Part shown: positions 1 through 7,882 of the stretch, piece by piece | How the letters are laid out: each line of letters starts with the position of its first letter | How positions within the stretch are numbered: position 1 is the first letter of the stretch | Position numbers and translations under genes: made by a program | Notes under the pieces: model-generated | Databases searched by the model: none | What the model was told of the DNA's origin: nothing | What the model saw: the letters and a program-made list of their open reading frames with translations, nothing else | Assembly: GCA_041552055.1 (NCBI GenBank) | Contig: JBFELO010000029.1 | Span: forward strand, 1-38,804 | From: JBFELO01 sp041552055 | GTDB lineage: Bacteria > Acidobacteriota > Thermoanaerobaculia > Thermoanaerobaculales > Sulfomarinibacteraceae | DNA length: 38,804 bases | Direction: 5' to 3'

Positions 1-1
1 C

Positions 2-592
2 GGCACGATCGAGGCGTACGACGAGGCGGTGCGCCGCGCCGTCAACTGGCGTGAGCTGTACCGGGCGAACTTCGGCTTCACCGATGACGACTGCGATCGA
101 GCCGCCGCGGTGTGGGCCTCGTACCAGCTCCAGGACCGGACGCCGGCACCGCTCTTCGAAGGCCTGCCAGAGGTCGTCCGCGAGCTCGCAGACCTGCCCC
201 AGGGGATCGTCTCGCAGAACGCGCGCGATCACATCATCGAGTGGCTGGCCGCGGCCCGGTTGAAGCGGCATTTCGGCTCCATAGTCGGTTATCAGGAGGT
301 TCCCCTCGGACGGCAGAAGCCGCACCCCGACGGGCTGCTGGTCGGCCTCGAAGAACTCATCGGCCTCGCGCCCGGGCGAGCGCTCTACATCGGCGACCAC
401 GAGGGCGACACACTGTGTGCGGCGGCCACGAGCCGCGTCCTCCGGCGGCGCGGGATCGACCTCGAGGTGCTGTCCGTTGCGGCAACGTTCGCCGACGGCG
501 GCGACCAGGAGCGCTGGCGGTGCCGGCCGGACTACACGGCCGCGCGGCCCGCCGACGTCCCCGCCATCGTCCGCCGGCTTCGTGAGCTGTGA
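2..592 (+). CDS. HAD-family hydrolase, 5'-truncated by the window edge
   Basis: The frame is open to the left edge, so the N-terminus is missing. The first in-window start codon (GTG at 29) lies inside the fold and is probably not the real start. Visible HAD signatures are VSQNARDH (motif II, with the Ser), QKPHPDG (motif III Lys) and GDHEGDT (motif IV acidic loop). The nucleophile-bearing motif I must lie upstream. Spacing and sequence fit the phosphoglycolate-phosphatase-like subfamily IA, which dephosphorylates small phosphorylated metabolites in the cytoplasm. The substrate cannot be read from the sequence. The gene converges on the TonB gene, with about 33 bp between the stop codons and no obvious terminator. 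The family assignment is firm; the specific function is unknown. Confidence 0.8.
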   Translation, partial: GTIEAYDEAVRRAVNWRELYRANFGFTDDDCDRAAAVWASYQLQDRTPAPLFEGLPEVVRELADLPQGIVSQNARDHIIEWLAAARLKRHFGSIVGYQEVPLGRQKPHPDGLLVGLEELIGLAPGRALYIGDHEGDTLCAAATSRVLRRRGIDLEVLSVAATFADGGDQERWRCRPDYTAARPADVPAIVRRLREL

Positions 593-625
593 TGCGCGGC
601 GGCTCGCGCAGCGGCGCACCAGGGT

Positions 626-1372
626 CTACTGCACGGAGAACGTGATCGTCACCATGTAGTACACCGCCACCGGCTTGCCGTCGAGCGTCGCCGGGTTGAA
701 CTGCCACCTCGAGACCGCCTCCACCGCGGCCTCGGACAGGCCGGAGGGGAGTCCCTTGAGGACCTTGATGTCGTTGACCTTGCCGAGGGCGTCGATGATC
801 GTCTGCAGGATCACCACCCCCTGGATACGCGCCAGCCGTGCCTCTTCCGGGTAGATCGGATCGGGCGAGAAGATCCGCTCCGGCGCCCTGACGTTGCCGG
901 CGATCTGAATCGGACCGGTGGACGGGCCCGGAGGACCGCTGGGAACGGCGAACAGATCCTCGGCGGCATCGACGCCCTCTAGGAAGTCGATCTCCGGCAC
1001 GACCACGTCCTCGTGCTCGATCGGCTCGGGATCCTCGGGCGTCGGATCCGGGATCGGAATCCTCTTCGCCTTCGGTTTCGACGGCGCCTTGCGCGCCGTC
1101 TGCGGCTTGGGCGGCTGGAAGTTGAACTGTTTGATGCGGTAGACCCGAGCCCCTCTGCCGACCCGGTGGATCGTGTGCTCGACTTCGGGGAACACGATCA
1201 GAAACAGGATCACGTGTAGGATGACGCCGACCACGACGCCGATGCGAACCGCGCGCCGGTTCTCGTCGGCCTCGTCGGCCTGCAGCTGCCGGACGACCGG
1301 GTGGTAGGCGTTGAAGCTCCGGCTCCAACGCTGCTCCCGCTTCGCCAGCAGCTTCCGTTCTCCGATCCGCAT
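626..1372 (-). CDS. Energy transducer TonB
   Basis: The protein has 248 residues. A cytoplasmic N-terminus is followed by one membrane segment at about residues 44-62 (IGVVVGVILHVILFLIVF). A periplasmic Pro/Lys- and acid-rich spacer comes next, then a C-terminal TonB domain (about residues 165-248) with the family pattern PEEARLARIQGVV, AVSRWQFNPATLDGKPV and a final YYMVTITF strand. TonB proteins pass proton-motive energy from ExbB/ExbD to outer-membrane receptors. No exbB or exbD is adjacent, so this may be one of several TonB copies or serve a different envelope role. The start ATG at 1372 has only a distant purine-rich GGGAGG upstream. Family assignment is confident; the partner receptor is unknown. 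Confidence 0.9.
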   Translation of the reverse strand: MRIGERKLLAKREQRWSRSFNAYHPVVRQLQADEADENRRAVRIGVVVGVILHVILFLIVFPEVEHTIHRVGRGARVYRIKQFNFQPPKPQTARKAPSKPKAKRIPIPDPTPEDPEPIEHEDVVVPEIDFLEGVDAAEDLFAVPSGPPGPSTGPIQIAGNVRAPERIFSPDPIYPEEARLARIQGVVILQTIIDALGKVNDIKVLKGLPSGLSEAAVEAVSRWQFNPATLDGKPVAVYYMVTITFSVQ

Positions 1373-1941
1373 GGTCGAGCCGTGCCTCCCGTTCTCGGGA
1401 TCGCCCTCGCCCCTTAACTACGAAGATGCTCCCGCCACAGTTACAGCGAGGGAGCGCCTCGAGAGATTCCAGGCCCCGATCATTCTTGGGTTTTCGACGC
1501 GAAGGCCACCTACCCCCCACCCGCCCGATACTGGTCGCTGCATCCTGGATGCTGGACCCCGCACCCGCCCGGCCAGGCGTTGATGGCGTGGGGCCATCGG
1601 GCCTTGATGGTCGGCGAACTCGAGGTCGCGAAGGCTTCGTTACGAGGGCCGTGAGGGACTGCCAGGTGGCGTGTGGCAGCGCGCCAGATGGCGGTCCATC
1701 GCGGGCCGCACTAGGAGCCGAAAGCGACCTCGAGGCAGGGCGAGGGCCCAAGCCCGTACAGCGCCTCAGGCGGGCAGGTTTGGAGTGGCGGTCGTCGACG
1801 AAGGCTTGCATTCGGAGACGAGCGACACGATAAACCGTGCTCGCTGCGCAAGCAGCGGGCGGCGGGACCCGGAACCGCGTCAACCCGTGTTCAAGACACT
1901 CCAGTCGGCCGTCGGCGCAGAGACTTGGTCAATATGTCAGC
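1373..1941. other. Gene-poor stretch of about 570 bp
   Basis: This region lies between the start of the TonB gene and the stop of the DUF4252 gene. Both strands contain open frames because of the high GC content, but their translations are Arg/Pro/Ser-rich and resemble no family I recognise. It must hold the promoter of the TonB gene, but I see no convincing -35/-10 pair. No RNA gene or tandem repeat is evident. It could be a decayed gene or a dispersed repeat. Confidence 0.5.
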
Positions 1942-2508
1942 TTACTCGTCACCGCTGATGACGATCCCGAGCTCGTCGAGGTCCGGCAGCCTGTCCATGG
2001 AGCCGATCACCCTACCGACCAGCTCCGGGTCCAGGTCACCGACGATGTTGACCAGGACTCCCTCCTCGTTGCCGTCGTTGACGATCACGGCCAGGCCGTA
2101 GATCCGATCACTGCTCTGCTTGACGAACACGCGAACCAGTTCGTCCCCCTCGTCCACCCGGACCATGGCCTTCCAGCCCGCGGCCTCGAGCTGCCCGATC
2201 GCGCGGTCGAACTCGGCGGCGACACCGGATTGGTCATCGCCCCTGAGCTCCCCCACGCGCACTCGGATCCGCTGCAGCTGCGACGCCAGCTCGCCGAACT
2301 CTGGCTCCTGCTCCTCGGTCGCAGCGGCCATCATCTGGATCATCGGACCCTGGATATCGACGTCCACCTCGACCCCGCCCTCGGCGAACAGCGCGAGATC
2401 CTCGAGCGGGAAGTAGCCCGGCAACTGCTCCACCGCCTGCTGGGCCGAGGCAACAGCAGCGGCCATCCACAGTGATACGACGACGATTGCGAAACTTCTT
2501 GCTTTCAT
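1942..2508 (-). CDS. DUF4252 domain protein, secreted
   Basis: The protein has 188 residues. An N-terminal signal peptide (MKARSFAIVVVSLWMAAAVASA, written here only as the h-region IVVVSLWMAAAVASA) predicts export. The mature part matches DUF4252: an acidic N-terminal region, a Gln/Glu-rich middle (about residues 60-85) and a C-terminal half with GWKAMVRVDEGDELVRVFVK, YGLAVIVND and VNIVGDLDPELVGRV. The molecular function of DUF4252 is not known. In my experience it recurs beside ECF sigma factors in Bacteroidota and Acidobacteriota. Its start overlaps the anti-sigma stop by 4 nt (ATGA), so it is the third gene of a translationally coupled operon. It is probably an envelope effector or modulator of the sigma/anti-sigma pair. 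That role is inferred from position only. Confidence 0.8.
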   Translation of the reverse strand: MKARSFAIVVVSLWMAAAVASAQQAVEQLPGYFPLEDLALFAEGGVEVDVDIQGPMIQMMAAATEEQEPEFGELASQLQRIRVRVGELRGDDQSGVAAEFDRAIGQLEAAGWKAMVRVDEGDELVRVFVKQSSDRIYGLAVIVNDGNEEGVLVNIVGDLDPELVGRVIGSMDRLPDLDELGIVISGDE

Positions 2509-3110
2509 CCGTTTGCTCCTTTTTCAGACGGCCCTTCGGTCACCGTGTTCTCGTTTTCTGATCGCTCCGAGCCCAGATGCTTGCGGAGTGCGTCCGCCAC
2601 CCCATCCACGGTGGCTGACACCACCCTGCGCCCCAGTACTTCGTCCAACGCCGCGCGTCGTCCGAGTTCGCCCACGAGGGCCAGCGCGAAGCGGGTCTCC
2701 TGCGCAGCGCGGGCGATCTCGGGATCGTCCAGCGACGGTCGTTGCGCCGGCCGCTGCCACCACACGAGTGCGGCGACGACCATGGCCAACGCGACCGACG
2801 CAGTGGCGAACGCGGACGCCGGTCGACGACTCCACTGCACCAGCCGCGTCCGCCACGGAACCGTGGGTCCATCCTCCCGCGCCGCCATCCGAACCGACCA
2901 CAGCACCTTCGCTGGCGCGTCGTGCTCGGGCAGCGAGCGCAGCCTCGACCGGATCTCCATGGCGAGGCGGTGTTCCCGGCGACACGCCCGACAGTCGTCG
3001 AGGTGCGCGGTGACCGTCCGTTCCTCGGCGGGCTCGAGCTCGCCATCGACAAACGCCTCCAACAGCTCGAGCACTGCGTCGCAGTTGGCTCCGTCAGCTG
3101 ACCGAGACAT
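2505..3110 (-). CDS. Anti-sigma factor with zinc-finger (zf-HC2/ZAS) domain
   Basis: The protein has 201 residues. The N-terminal domain carries the zinc-binding anti-sigma pattern H-x3-C-x2-C (HLDDCRAC) preceded by LEAFVDGELEPAEE, as in zf-HC2/ZAS proteins that clamp ECF sigma factors. A single membrane helix follows at about residues 98-117 (TASVALAMVVAALVWW), then a periplasmic or outward-facing domain of about 80 residues with no recognised fold. It should hold the adjacent ECF sigma factor inactive at the inner membrane until an envelope signal arrives. Its start overlaps the sigma stop by 17 nt, and its stop overlaps the DUF4252 start, so expression of the three is coupled. Confidence in the role is high; the signal is unknown. 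Confidence 0.88.
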   Translation of the reverse strand: MSRSADGANCDAVLELLEAFVDGELEPAEERTVTAHLDDCRACRREHRLAMEIRSRLRSLPEHDAPAKVLWSVRMAAREDGPTVPWRTRLVQWSRRPASAFATASVALAMVVAALVWWQRPAQRPSLDDPEIARAAQETRFALALVGELGRRAALDEVLGRRVVSATVDGVADALRKHLGSERSENENTVTEGPSEKGANG

Positions 3111-3624
3111 GTCGGTATACCTCCCTCAGCAGCTCCCTCAGCCGGCGCCGGCCCCGGTGCAGCGACACTCGCACCGTGCTCAGGGGCAGCTCGAGTACGT
3201 CGGAGATCTGCTGGTAGGACAGACCCTGGATCTCGCGCAGAATCACGATGCTCTTCGCCGGCTCGCGAAGCTCGGTCAGCGCAGCGCACAGCCGCCGTCC
3301 GATCTCGGAACCACCGACCACACTCTCCGGGCTCGGGCCGTCGGCCGTCACCGTGCCCGCCGCCTCGTGCGCCGCGTCCGCGGCGAAGACCCTTGACGCC
3401 GATCGTCGACTCCGCAATCGGTCATAGCTGGCGTTGCGGGCGACCCGCAGCAGCCACATCTCGAGCCGCTCGGGAGCGACCCCACCGCCGCTGCGCCACA
3501 TTCTGATCAGGACCTCCTGGGTCACGTCCTCGGCATCCTCGCGGTCCGACAACAGGTACCAGGCGAGGGTGAACACCCGCCGCTGATGCCGTTCGACGAC
3601 CGCTTCAAACCGCTGCCGGTCCAT
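3094..3624 (-). CDS. ECF RNA polymerase sigma factor
   Basis: Region 2 (FTLAWYLLSDREDAEDVTQEVLIRMW) and region 4 (LREIQGLSYQQISDVLELPLSTVRVSLHRGRRRL) are both clear; each is cited only to place the fold. The protein is about 176 residues from ATG 3624 (MDRQRFEAVVERHQRR), which is the usual N-terminus of this family. The frame also allows ATG 3651, nine codons upstream. I prefer 3624 because a GTAAC / CGTC pair typical of ECF promoters covers the upstream ATG. The factor redirects RNA polymerase to envelope-stress-type promoters and is probably controlled by the downstream membrane anti-sigma factor. The divergent alcohol dehydrogenase starts about 170 bp away. The family is certain; the regulon is unknown. 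Confidence 0.9.
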   Translation of the reverse strand: MDRQRFEAVVERHQRRVFTLAWYLLSDREDAEDVTQEVLIRMWRSGGGVAPERLEMWLLRVARNASYDRLRSRRSASRVFAADAAHEAAGTVTADGPSPESVVGGSEIGRRLCAALTELREPAKSIVILREIQGLSYQQISDVLELPLSTVRVSLHRGRRRLRELLREVYRHVSVS

Positions 3625-3635
3625 CCAGGAAGCAA

Positions 3636-3661
3636 GACGAGTCGAGGTCATGGAAAGTTAC
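3636..3661 (-). promoter_or_regulatory. Candidate autoregulated ECF promoter
   Basis: On the minus strand, GTAAC (3661-3657) and CGTC (3639-3636) are separated by 17 nt, the usual geometry of ECF-sigma promoters. The expected transcription start falls near 3628, a few nucleotides before ATG 3624 of the sigma gene. This is a sequence match only. Confidence 0.45.
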
Positions 3662-3793
3662 ACCGCAAAGGCCGTGCATCCGTGCGTGCCCAGCGTAACC
3701 CGAACCCGACCCATGCCACTGATCATTCAGGTGCCCATACCCCACGCCGCGACTCCTCACTACAATGGATTCGCGACGATGGGGGACACCGCC

Positions 3794-4804
3794 ATGAACC
3801 TGCCCGACTCGATGCTCGCCATGGTGCACGAGCGTCCGCTCGACAAGCTGCAGCTCAAGACGGTGCCGGTACCCTCGCCGGAACCCGAGCAGGTCCTGGT
3901 CCGGGTCACCGCCTGCGGCGTCTGTCGGACCGACCTCCACCTGGTGGACGGCGAGCTCCCGGACGCGCCGTTGCCGATCATCCCCGGTCACGAGATCGTC
4001 GGCACCGTGGCTCTGACCGGCGACGGTGTCGATCGATTCCGGGTAGGGGATCGCGTGGGTGTTCCCTGGCTCGGCTGGACCTGCGGCAACTGTCGATTCT
4101 GCACGATGGGGCGTGAGAATCTGTGCGACGAGGCGCGCTACACCGGCTACACCCTCAACGGCGGCTACGCCCAGTACACGGTCGCGGACCACCGCTACTG
4201 TTTTCCACTCCCGGCGGGATACGACGACGTCGAGGCGGCCCCGCTGCTGTGCGCCGGACTGATCGGCTACCGCTCGTACCGCCTCTGCGGCGCGGACTGC
4301 GAGCACCTCGGGATCTACGGCTTCGGTGCCGCGGCCCACATCGTCGCGCAGATCGCGCTCCACCACGGGAAGACGGTCTCCGCGTTCACGCGTCCGGGTG
4401 ACACGACCGCCCAGCAATTCGCACTCGATCTCGGCGCGGCCTGGGCGGGCGACTCCACCGCGCTACCGTTGCGCGAGCTCGACGCCGCCATCATCTTCGC
4501 GCCGGTGGGCTCGCTCGTGCCGATGGCTCTACGGGCACTTCGCAAGGGAGGCCGCGTCGTCTGCGGCGGGATCCACATGAGCGACATTCCGACGTTTCCG
4601 TACAGCATCCTGTGGCACGAGCGGGAGATCGTGTCGGTGGCCAACCTCGAACGGCGCGATGCCGAGGAGCTGCTCGCGATCGCCCCGGTGGTTCCGGTGC
4701 GGACCGAGGTCGAGCCGGTACCGCTCGAGCGGGCCAACGAGGCGCTCACACGGCTCCGCGACGGACACCTCACCGGCGCTGCCGTGCTCACCCTGCCGCA
4801 GTGA
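3794..4804 (+). CDS. Zinc-dependent alcohol dehydrogenase (MDR superfamily)
   Basis: From ATG 3794 the protein has 336 residues, the usual length. It shows the catalytic-zinc ligands CGVCRTDLH and GHEIVG, the structural-zinc set CGNCRFCTMGRENLC, and a Rossmann domain around GIYGFGAAAHIV. It should oxidise alcohols or reduce aldehydes with NAD(P) in the cytoplasm. The frame extends upstream to ATG 3779 and 3650. I chose 3794 because GGGGGA lies about 7 nt before it and the N-terminus then matches the family (LAMVHERPLD). A TACAAT box at 3761-3766 could be its -10. A small stem (GGACGG/CCGTCC near 4863-4878) lies downstream without a T-run. It is monocistronic, and its substrate is not deducible. 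Confidence 0.88.
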   Translation: MNLPDSMLAMVHERPLDKLQLKTVPVPSPEPEQVLVRVTACGVCRTDLHLVDGELPDAPLPIIPGHEIVGTVALTGDGVDRFRVGDRVGVPWLGWTCGNCRFCTMGRENLCDEARYTGYTLNGGYAQYTVADHRYCFPLPAGYDDVEAAPLLCAGLIGYRSYRLCGADCEHLGIYGFGAAAHIVAQIALHHGKTVSAFTRPGDTTAQQFALDLGAAWAGDSTALPLRELDAAIIFAPVGSLVPMALRALRKGGRVVCGGIHMSDIPTFPYSILWHEREIVSVANLERRDAEELLAIAPVVPVRTEVEPVPLERANEALTRLRDGHLTGAAVLTLPQ

Positions 4805-4943
4805 ACGCCGACCGAGGATGTGCCACGAATCGCCATCACGCCCGTGCTAAGCTCGCTTCAGCGGACGGGCTTCCGTCCCGAACACTACGAATCCTCCTGA
4901 TGATGAAACCGGTACCGGTATTCGCCGCCACCGAGACCTGAGC

Positions 4944-7154
4944 ATGGCCAGCGATCCGACCGAAACCTCGGAGCTGTTCCAGTCGATCTTCGCGAACGCC
5001 TCAGTAGGCATCGCATTGATCGATGCGGACGGCCGCTTCACGCATTCCAACGCCGCCTGGCAGGAGATGCTCGGATATGACGCCGACGAGCTGCGCGGAC
5101 TCGCCGTCGTCGACGTGACGGCCCCCGGAGAGCCGGTGTTGACCGCCACCACCGTGCCGTCCGACGTCAAGGTGCACCGGGTGGAGAAGCGTTACCTGCG
5201 CAAAGACGGCAGCGAGTTCTGGGGTGATCTTTGCGCCAGCGTGGTACGCGACGACGTCGGGTCACCGATGGGGATGATCGGGATCATCGTCGACATCACC
5301 GAGCGTAAAAGGAAAGAGGACGAACTTCGGGATCGCGAGCAGCAGTATCGGCTGCTCTTCGAACGCAACCTGGCGGGGGTCTTTCGATCGACCCTGGCCG
5401 GCGAGATCGTGGAGTGTAATGAGGCGTTCGCCCGGATCTTCGGCCACAATTCGATCGACGCGCTGCTGTCCCGGAGAGCGCAGGACTTCTACCCGTCAGA
5501 AACGGCGCGGGAACGCCTGGTGGACGAACTGGAACGGAACGGCGAACTGCAGAACCACGAGATGGTGCTGGTCCGGTCCGACGGGCGTCCGGTGTGGGTG
5601 CTCGCAAACATCAGCCTGGTGGCGGATCGGGACGAGGACGAGAACCTGCTCGAAGGCACCATGATCGACATCACCGATCGCAAGCGTGCGGACGATCGGC
5701 TCCTGCTCCAGAGCAAGGCGCTGGAGTCGGCATCGAGCGCGATCGTCATCACCGACGCCGAGGGAACGATTCAGTGGGTCAATCCGGCCTTCACCTGGCT
5801 CACGGGTTATTCCGCAGACGAGGCGATCGGACAGAACATGCGGTTGCTCAAGTCCGATCGTCAGCCGTCCGACGTGTACCGCGAGATGTGGCAGACGATA
5901 TCAGACGGTCGGCTGTGGCACGGCGAGCTCGTCAACCGACGCAAGGACGGCGGGCTCTTCACCGAGGAGATGACCATCACGCCGGTCACCAACAGCGATG
6001 GAGAGATCGATCACTACATCGCGGTGAAGCAGGACGTGACCGATCGCCGGCGGATCGAGGAGCAACTCCGGCAGGCACAGAAGATGGAGGCCGTGGGGCG
6101 ACTCGCGGGCGGCGTCGCGCACGACTTCAACAATCTGCTCCAGGCGATGTTGGGTCTCACCGAGCTCATTCAAAAAAACGTCACGTCGTCCGATGCGACC
6201 ACCAAGCTCGAGGAGTTGGAGAGCCACATTCAGAGCGCAGCCAAGCTCACCCGGCAGCTGCTGCTGTTCTCCCGGCCGGAGAGTACCCGACAAGAAATGC
6301 TCGATCTCAACCGCGTGGTGCGCGACACCGTGCTGTTGCTGGTCAGACTGCTGCGCGAGAATATCGAGCTCGAGTTCGAACCCGACGCGCGGCCACTGGC
6401 GCTCGAGGCCGATCGCGGTCAGGTCGAGCAGATCGTGATGAACCTGGCGCTCAACGCGTCCGACGCGATGCTGGACGGCGGACGGCTCGTGATCCGCACT
6501 GGCCGCGGCGACAACAACACGGTGTGGCTCGAGGTCGAGGACAACGGCGCGGGCATCCCGGAGAGCGCGCGCGAGCACCTGTTCGAACCGTTCTTCACCA
6601 CAAAGGAGAGGAGTCGGGGCACGGGCCTCGGCCTGTCGGTCGTGCACGGCATCGTGACCCTGCATAGGGGAACTATCGACATCGACAGCACCGAGGGCGA
6701 AGGCACGGTGTTTCGAATCAGCCTGCCGGGGACCGACCCGGCCCTGCTGGCCGAGGTCCCGAGCGAAGAAACCATGACCAGCTACGTCGGCGCCGGCGAA
6801 CGGATTCTCGTCGTCGAGGACGACCCGGCGGTTCGTGAAAGCCTCCAGGAGATCCTCACCCAGCTCGGGTATCGGGTCGTGGCGCTCGCCGGTCGGCAAC
6901 AGGTGGAGGAGATCCCGAACGACGAGGAGTTCGACCTGCTGCTGACTGACTTCGGCCTACCGGACGGCTCCGGCACCGAGATTGCCGCCCTGCTCCAGCA
7001 TCGGCTACCCCGGCTGCGGGTCATCATCATATCGGGGTACGCGGAAGACGACGTCATCGTGCGACGCGTGATGAGTGGAGATCTGCACTTTCTCCAGAAG
7101 CCGTTTTCCATCCAGACGCTCGGAAGGGCGCTTCGATCGGTGCTCGGCGAATGA
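4944..7154 (+). CDS. PAS-PAS-PAS hybrid histidine kinase with receiver domain
   Basis: The protein has 736 residues and no membrane segment, so it is a cytoplasmic sensor. Three PAS/PAC units lie at about residues 8-120, 131-245 and 255-375; each ends in an ITDRK/VTDRR-like PAC motif. The HisKA box GGVAHDFNNLL has the phospho-accepting His at about 393. The ATPase has NLALNASDAM, DNGAGIP and GTGLGLSVVHG. The C-terminal receiver (from about 615, ILVVEDDP) carries the phospho-Asp at about 669 (LLLTDFGLPDG) and a KPF switch Lys. The VAHDFNN type is common in orphan hybrid kinases. No DNA-binding partner is adjacent, so output goes through an unlinked phosphotransfer protein or regulator. The PAS ligands are unknown. 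Confidence 0.93.
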   Translation: MASDPTETSELFQSIFANASVGIALIDADGRFTHSNAAWQEMLGYDADELRGLAVVDVTAPGEPVLTATTVPSDVKVHRVEKRYLRKDGSEFWGDLCASVVRDDVGSPMGMIGIIVDITERKRKEDELRDREQQYRLLFERNLAGVFRSTLAGEIVECNEAFARIFGHNSIDALLSRRAQDFYPSETARERLVDELERNGELQNHEMVLVRSDGRPVWVLANISLVADRDEDENLLEGTMIDITDRKRADDRLLLQSKALESASSAIVITDAEGTIQWVNPAFTWLTGYSADEAIGQNMRLLKSDRQPSDVYREMWQTISDGRLWHGELVNRRKDGGLFTEEMTITPVTNSDGEIDHYIAVKQDVTDRRRIEEQLRQAQKMEAVGRLAGGVAHDFNNLLQAMLGLTELIQKNVTSSDATTKLEELESHIQSAAKLTRQLLLFSRPESTRQEMLDLNRVVRDTVLLLVRLLRENIELEFEPDARPLALEADRGQVEQIVMNLALNASDAMLDGGRLVIRTGRGDNNTVWLEVEDNGAGIPESAREHLFEPFFTTKERSRGTGLGLSVVHGIVTLHRGTIDIDSTEGEGTVFRISLPGTDPALLAEVPSEETMTSYVGAGERILVVEDDPAVRESLQEILTQLGYRVVALAGRQQVEEIPNDEEFDLLLTDFGLPDGSGTEIAALLQHRLPRLRVIIISGYAEDDVIVRRVMSGDLHFLQKPFSIQTLGRALRSVLGE

Positions 7155-7173
7155 TCGCGGGGGCCCACCGGTC

Positions 7174-7872
7174 ATGAACCACAAGACCATCGGTATTCTC
7201 GGCGGCATGGGCCCTGAATCCACCGCGGCCCTGTATCTCAAGATCGTCCGTCTCACCCCGATCACCAGGGAGCAGGACCACCTGCGGACCATCATCGACA
7301 GCAACCCCACGATTCCTGACCGCACGGAGGCGCTGCGGACGGGCTCGACCGAGGCCGCGATCAGCGCCCTCATCGAAACCGCACGCAACCTCGAGCGCGC
7401 CGGCGCACAGCTCATCGGGATTCCCTGCAACACCGCCCACGCCTTTCTGACGGAGGTCCGCGCCGCGGTCGGCGTGCCGGTCGTCGACATGGTCGGCGAG
7501 ACGGCCCGGCGGGCGCGCGACGCCTTCGGCGCCGGCGCGGCAGTCGGCCTGTTGACGACGGACGGGGTACACATCACCCGCCTCTACCACAACGCGCTCG
7601 CGGATTTCAGGTTGAACGCCGTCGTACCCGACGCCGAAGCTCAGAGCGCCGTCATGAGGGTCATCGGCGGGGTCAAGCGTAGCGGGGTCCTCGAGGGGCA
7701 CCGGGTCGAGTTGGCGGGCCTGATCCGCGAACTCGGCCTTCGCGGCGCCACCGCATTGCTCGCGGGCTGCACGGAGATCTCCCTCGTGCTGTCGGCTCAC
7801 CCACCGGACCTGCCCTGGCTCGACCCCCTCGACGTGCTCGCCGAGGCGTTGATCCGCGGGGCGTCCGGGTGA
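7174..7872 (+). CDS. Aspartate/glutamate racemase family protein
   Basis: The protein has 232 residues. It begins with GILGGMGPESTA, the aspartate-racemase signature, and has both catalytic cysteines in GIPCNTAHAF and LLAGCTEISLVL. These proteins interconvert D/L amino acids without PLP; related hydantoin racemases or maleate isomerases share the fold, so the substrate is open. I chose ATG 7174 because the frame further upstream runs into the end of the histidine kinase gene and has no family similarity. The gap to that gene is 19 nt, so the two may be cotranscribed. It converges on the P1 peptidase gene with only about 10 nt between the stop codons. Confidence 0.88.
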   Translation: MNHKTIGILGGMGPESTAALYLKIVRLTPITREQDHLRTIIDSNPTIPDRTEALRTGSTEAAISALIETARNLERAGAQLIGIPCNTAHAFLTEVRAAVGVPVVDMVGETARRARDAFGAGAAVGLLTTDGVHITRLYHNALADFRLNAVVPDAEAQSAVMRVIGGVKRSGVLEGHRVELAGLIRELGLRGATALLAGCTEISLVLSAHPPDLPWLDPLDVLAEALIRGASG

Positions 7873-7882
7873 TTCGGGCTTC

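Noticed and set aside
1426..1833. 135-codon open frame in the gap before the DUF4252 gene
   Set aside because: No ribosome-binding site, promoter or recognisable protein feature; Arg/Pro/Ser-rich.
357..1883. 508-codon open frame on the minus strand
   Set aside because: It is Arg/Pro/Ala-rich, overlaps the TonB gene in another frame and resembles no family; it results from high GC content.
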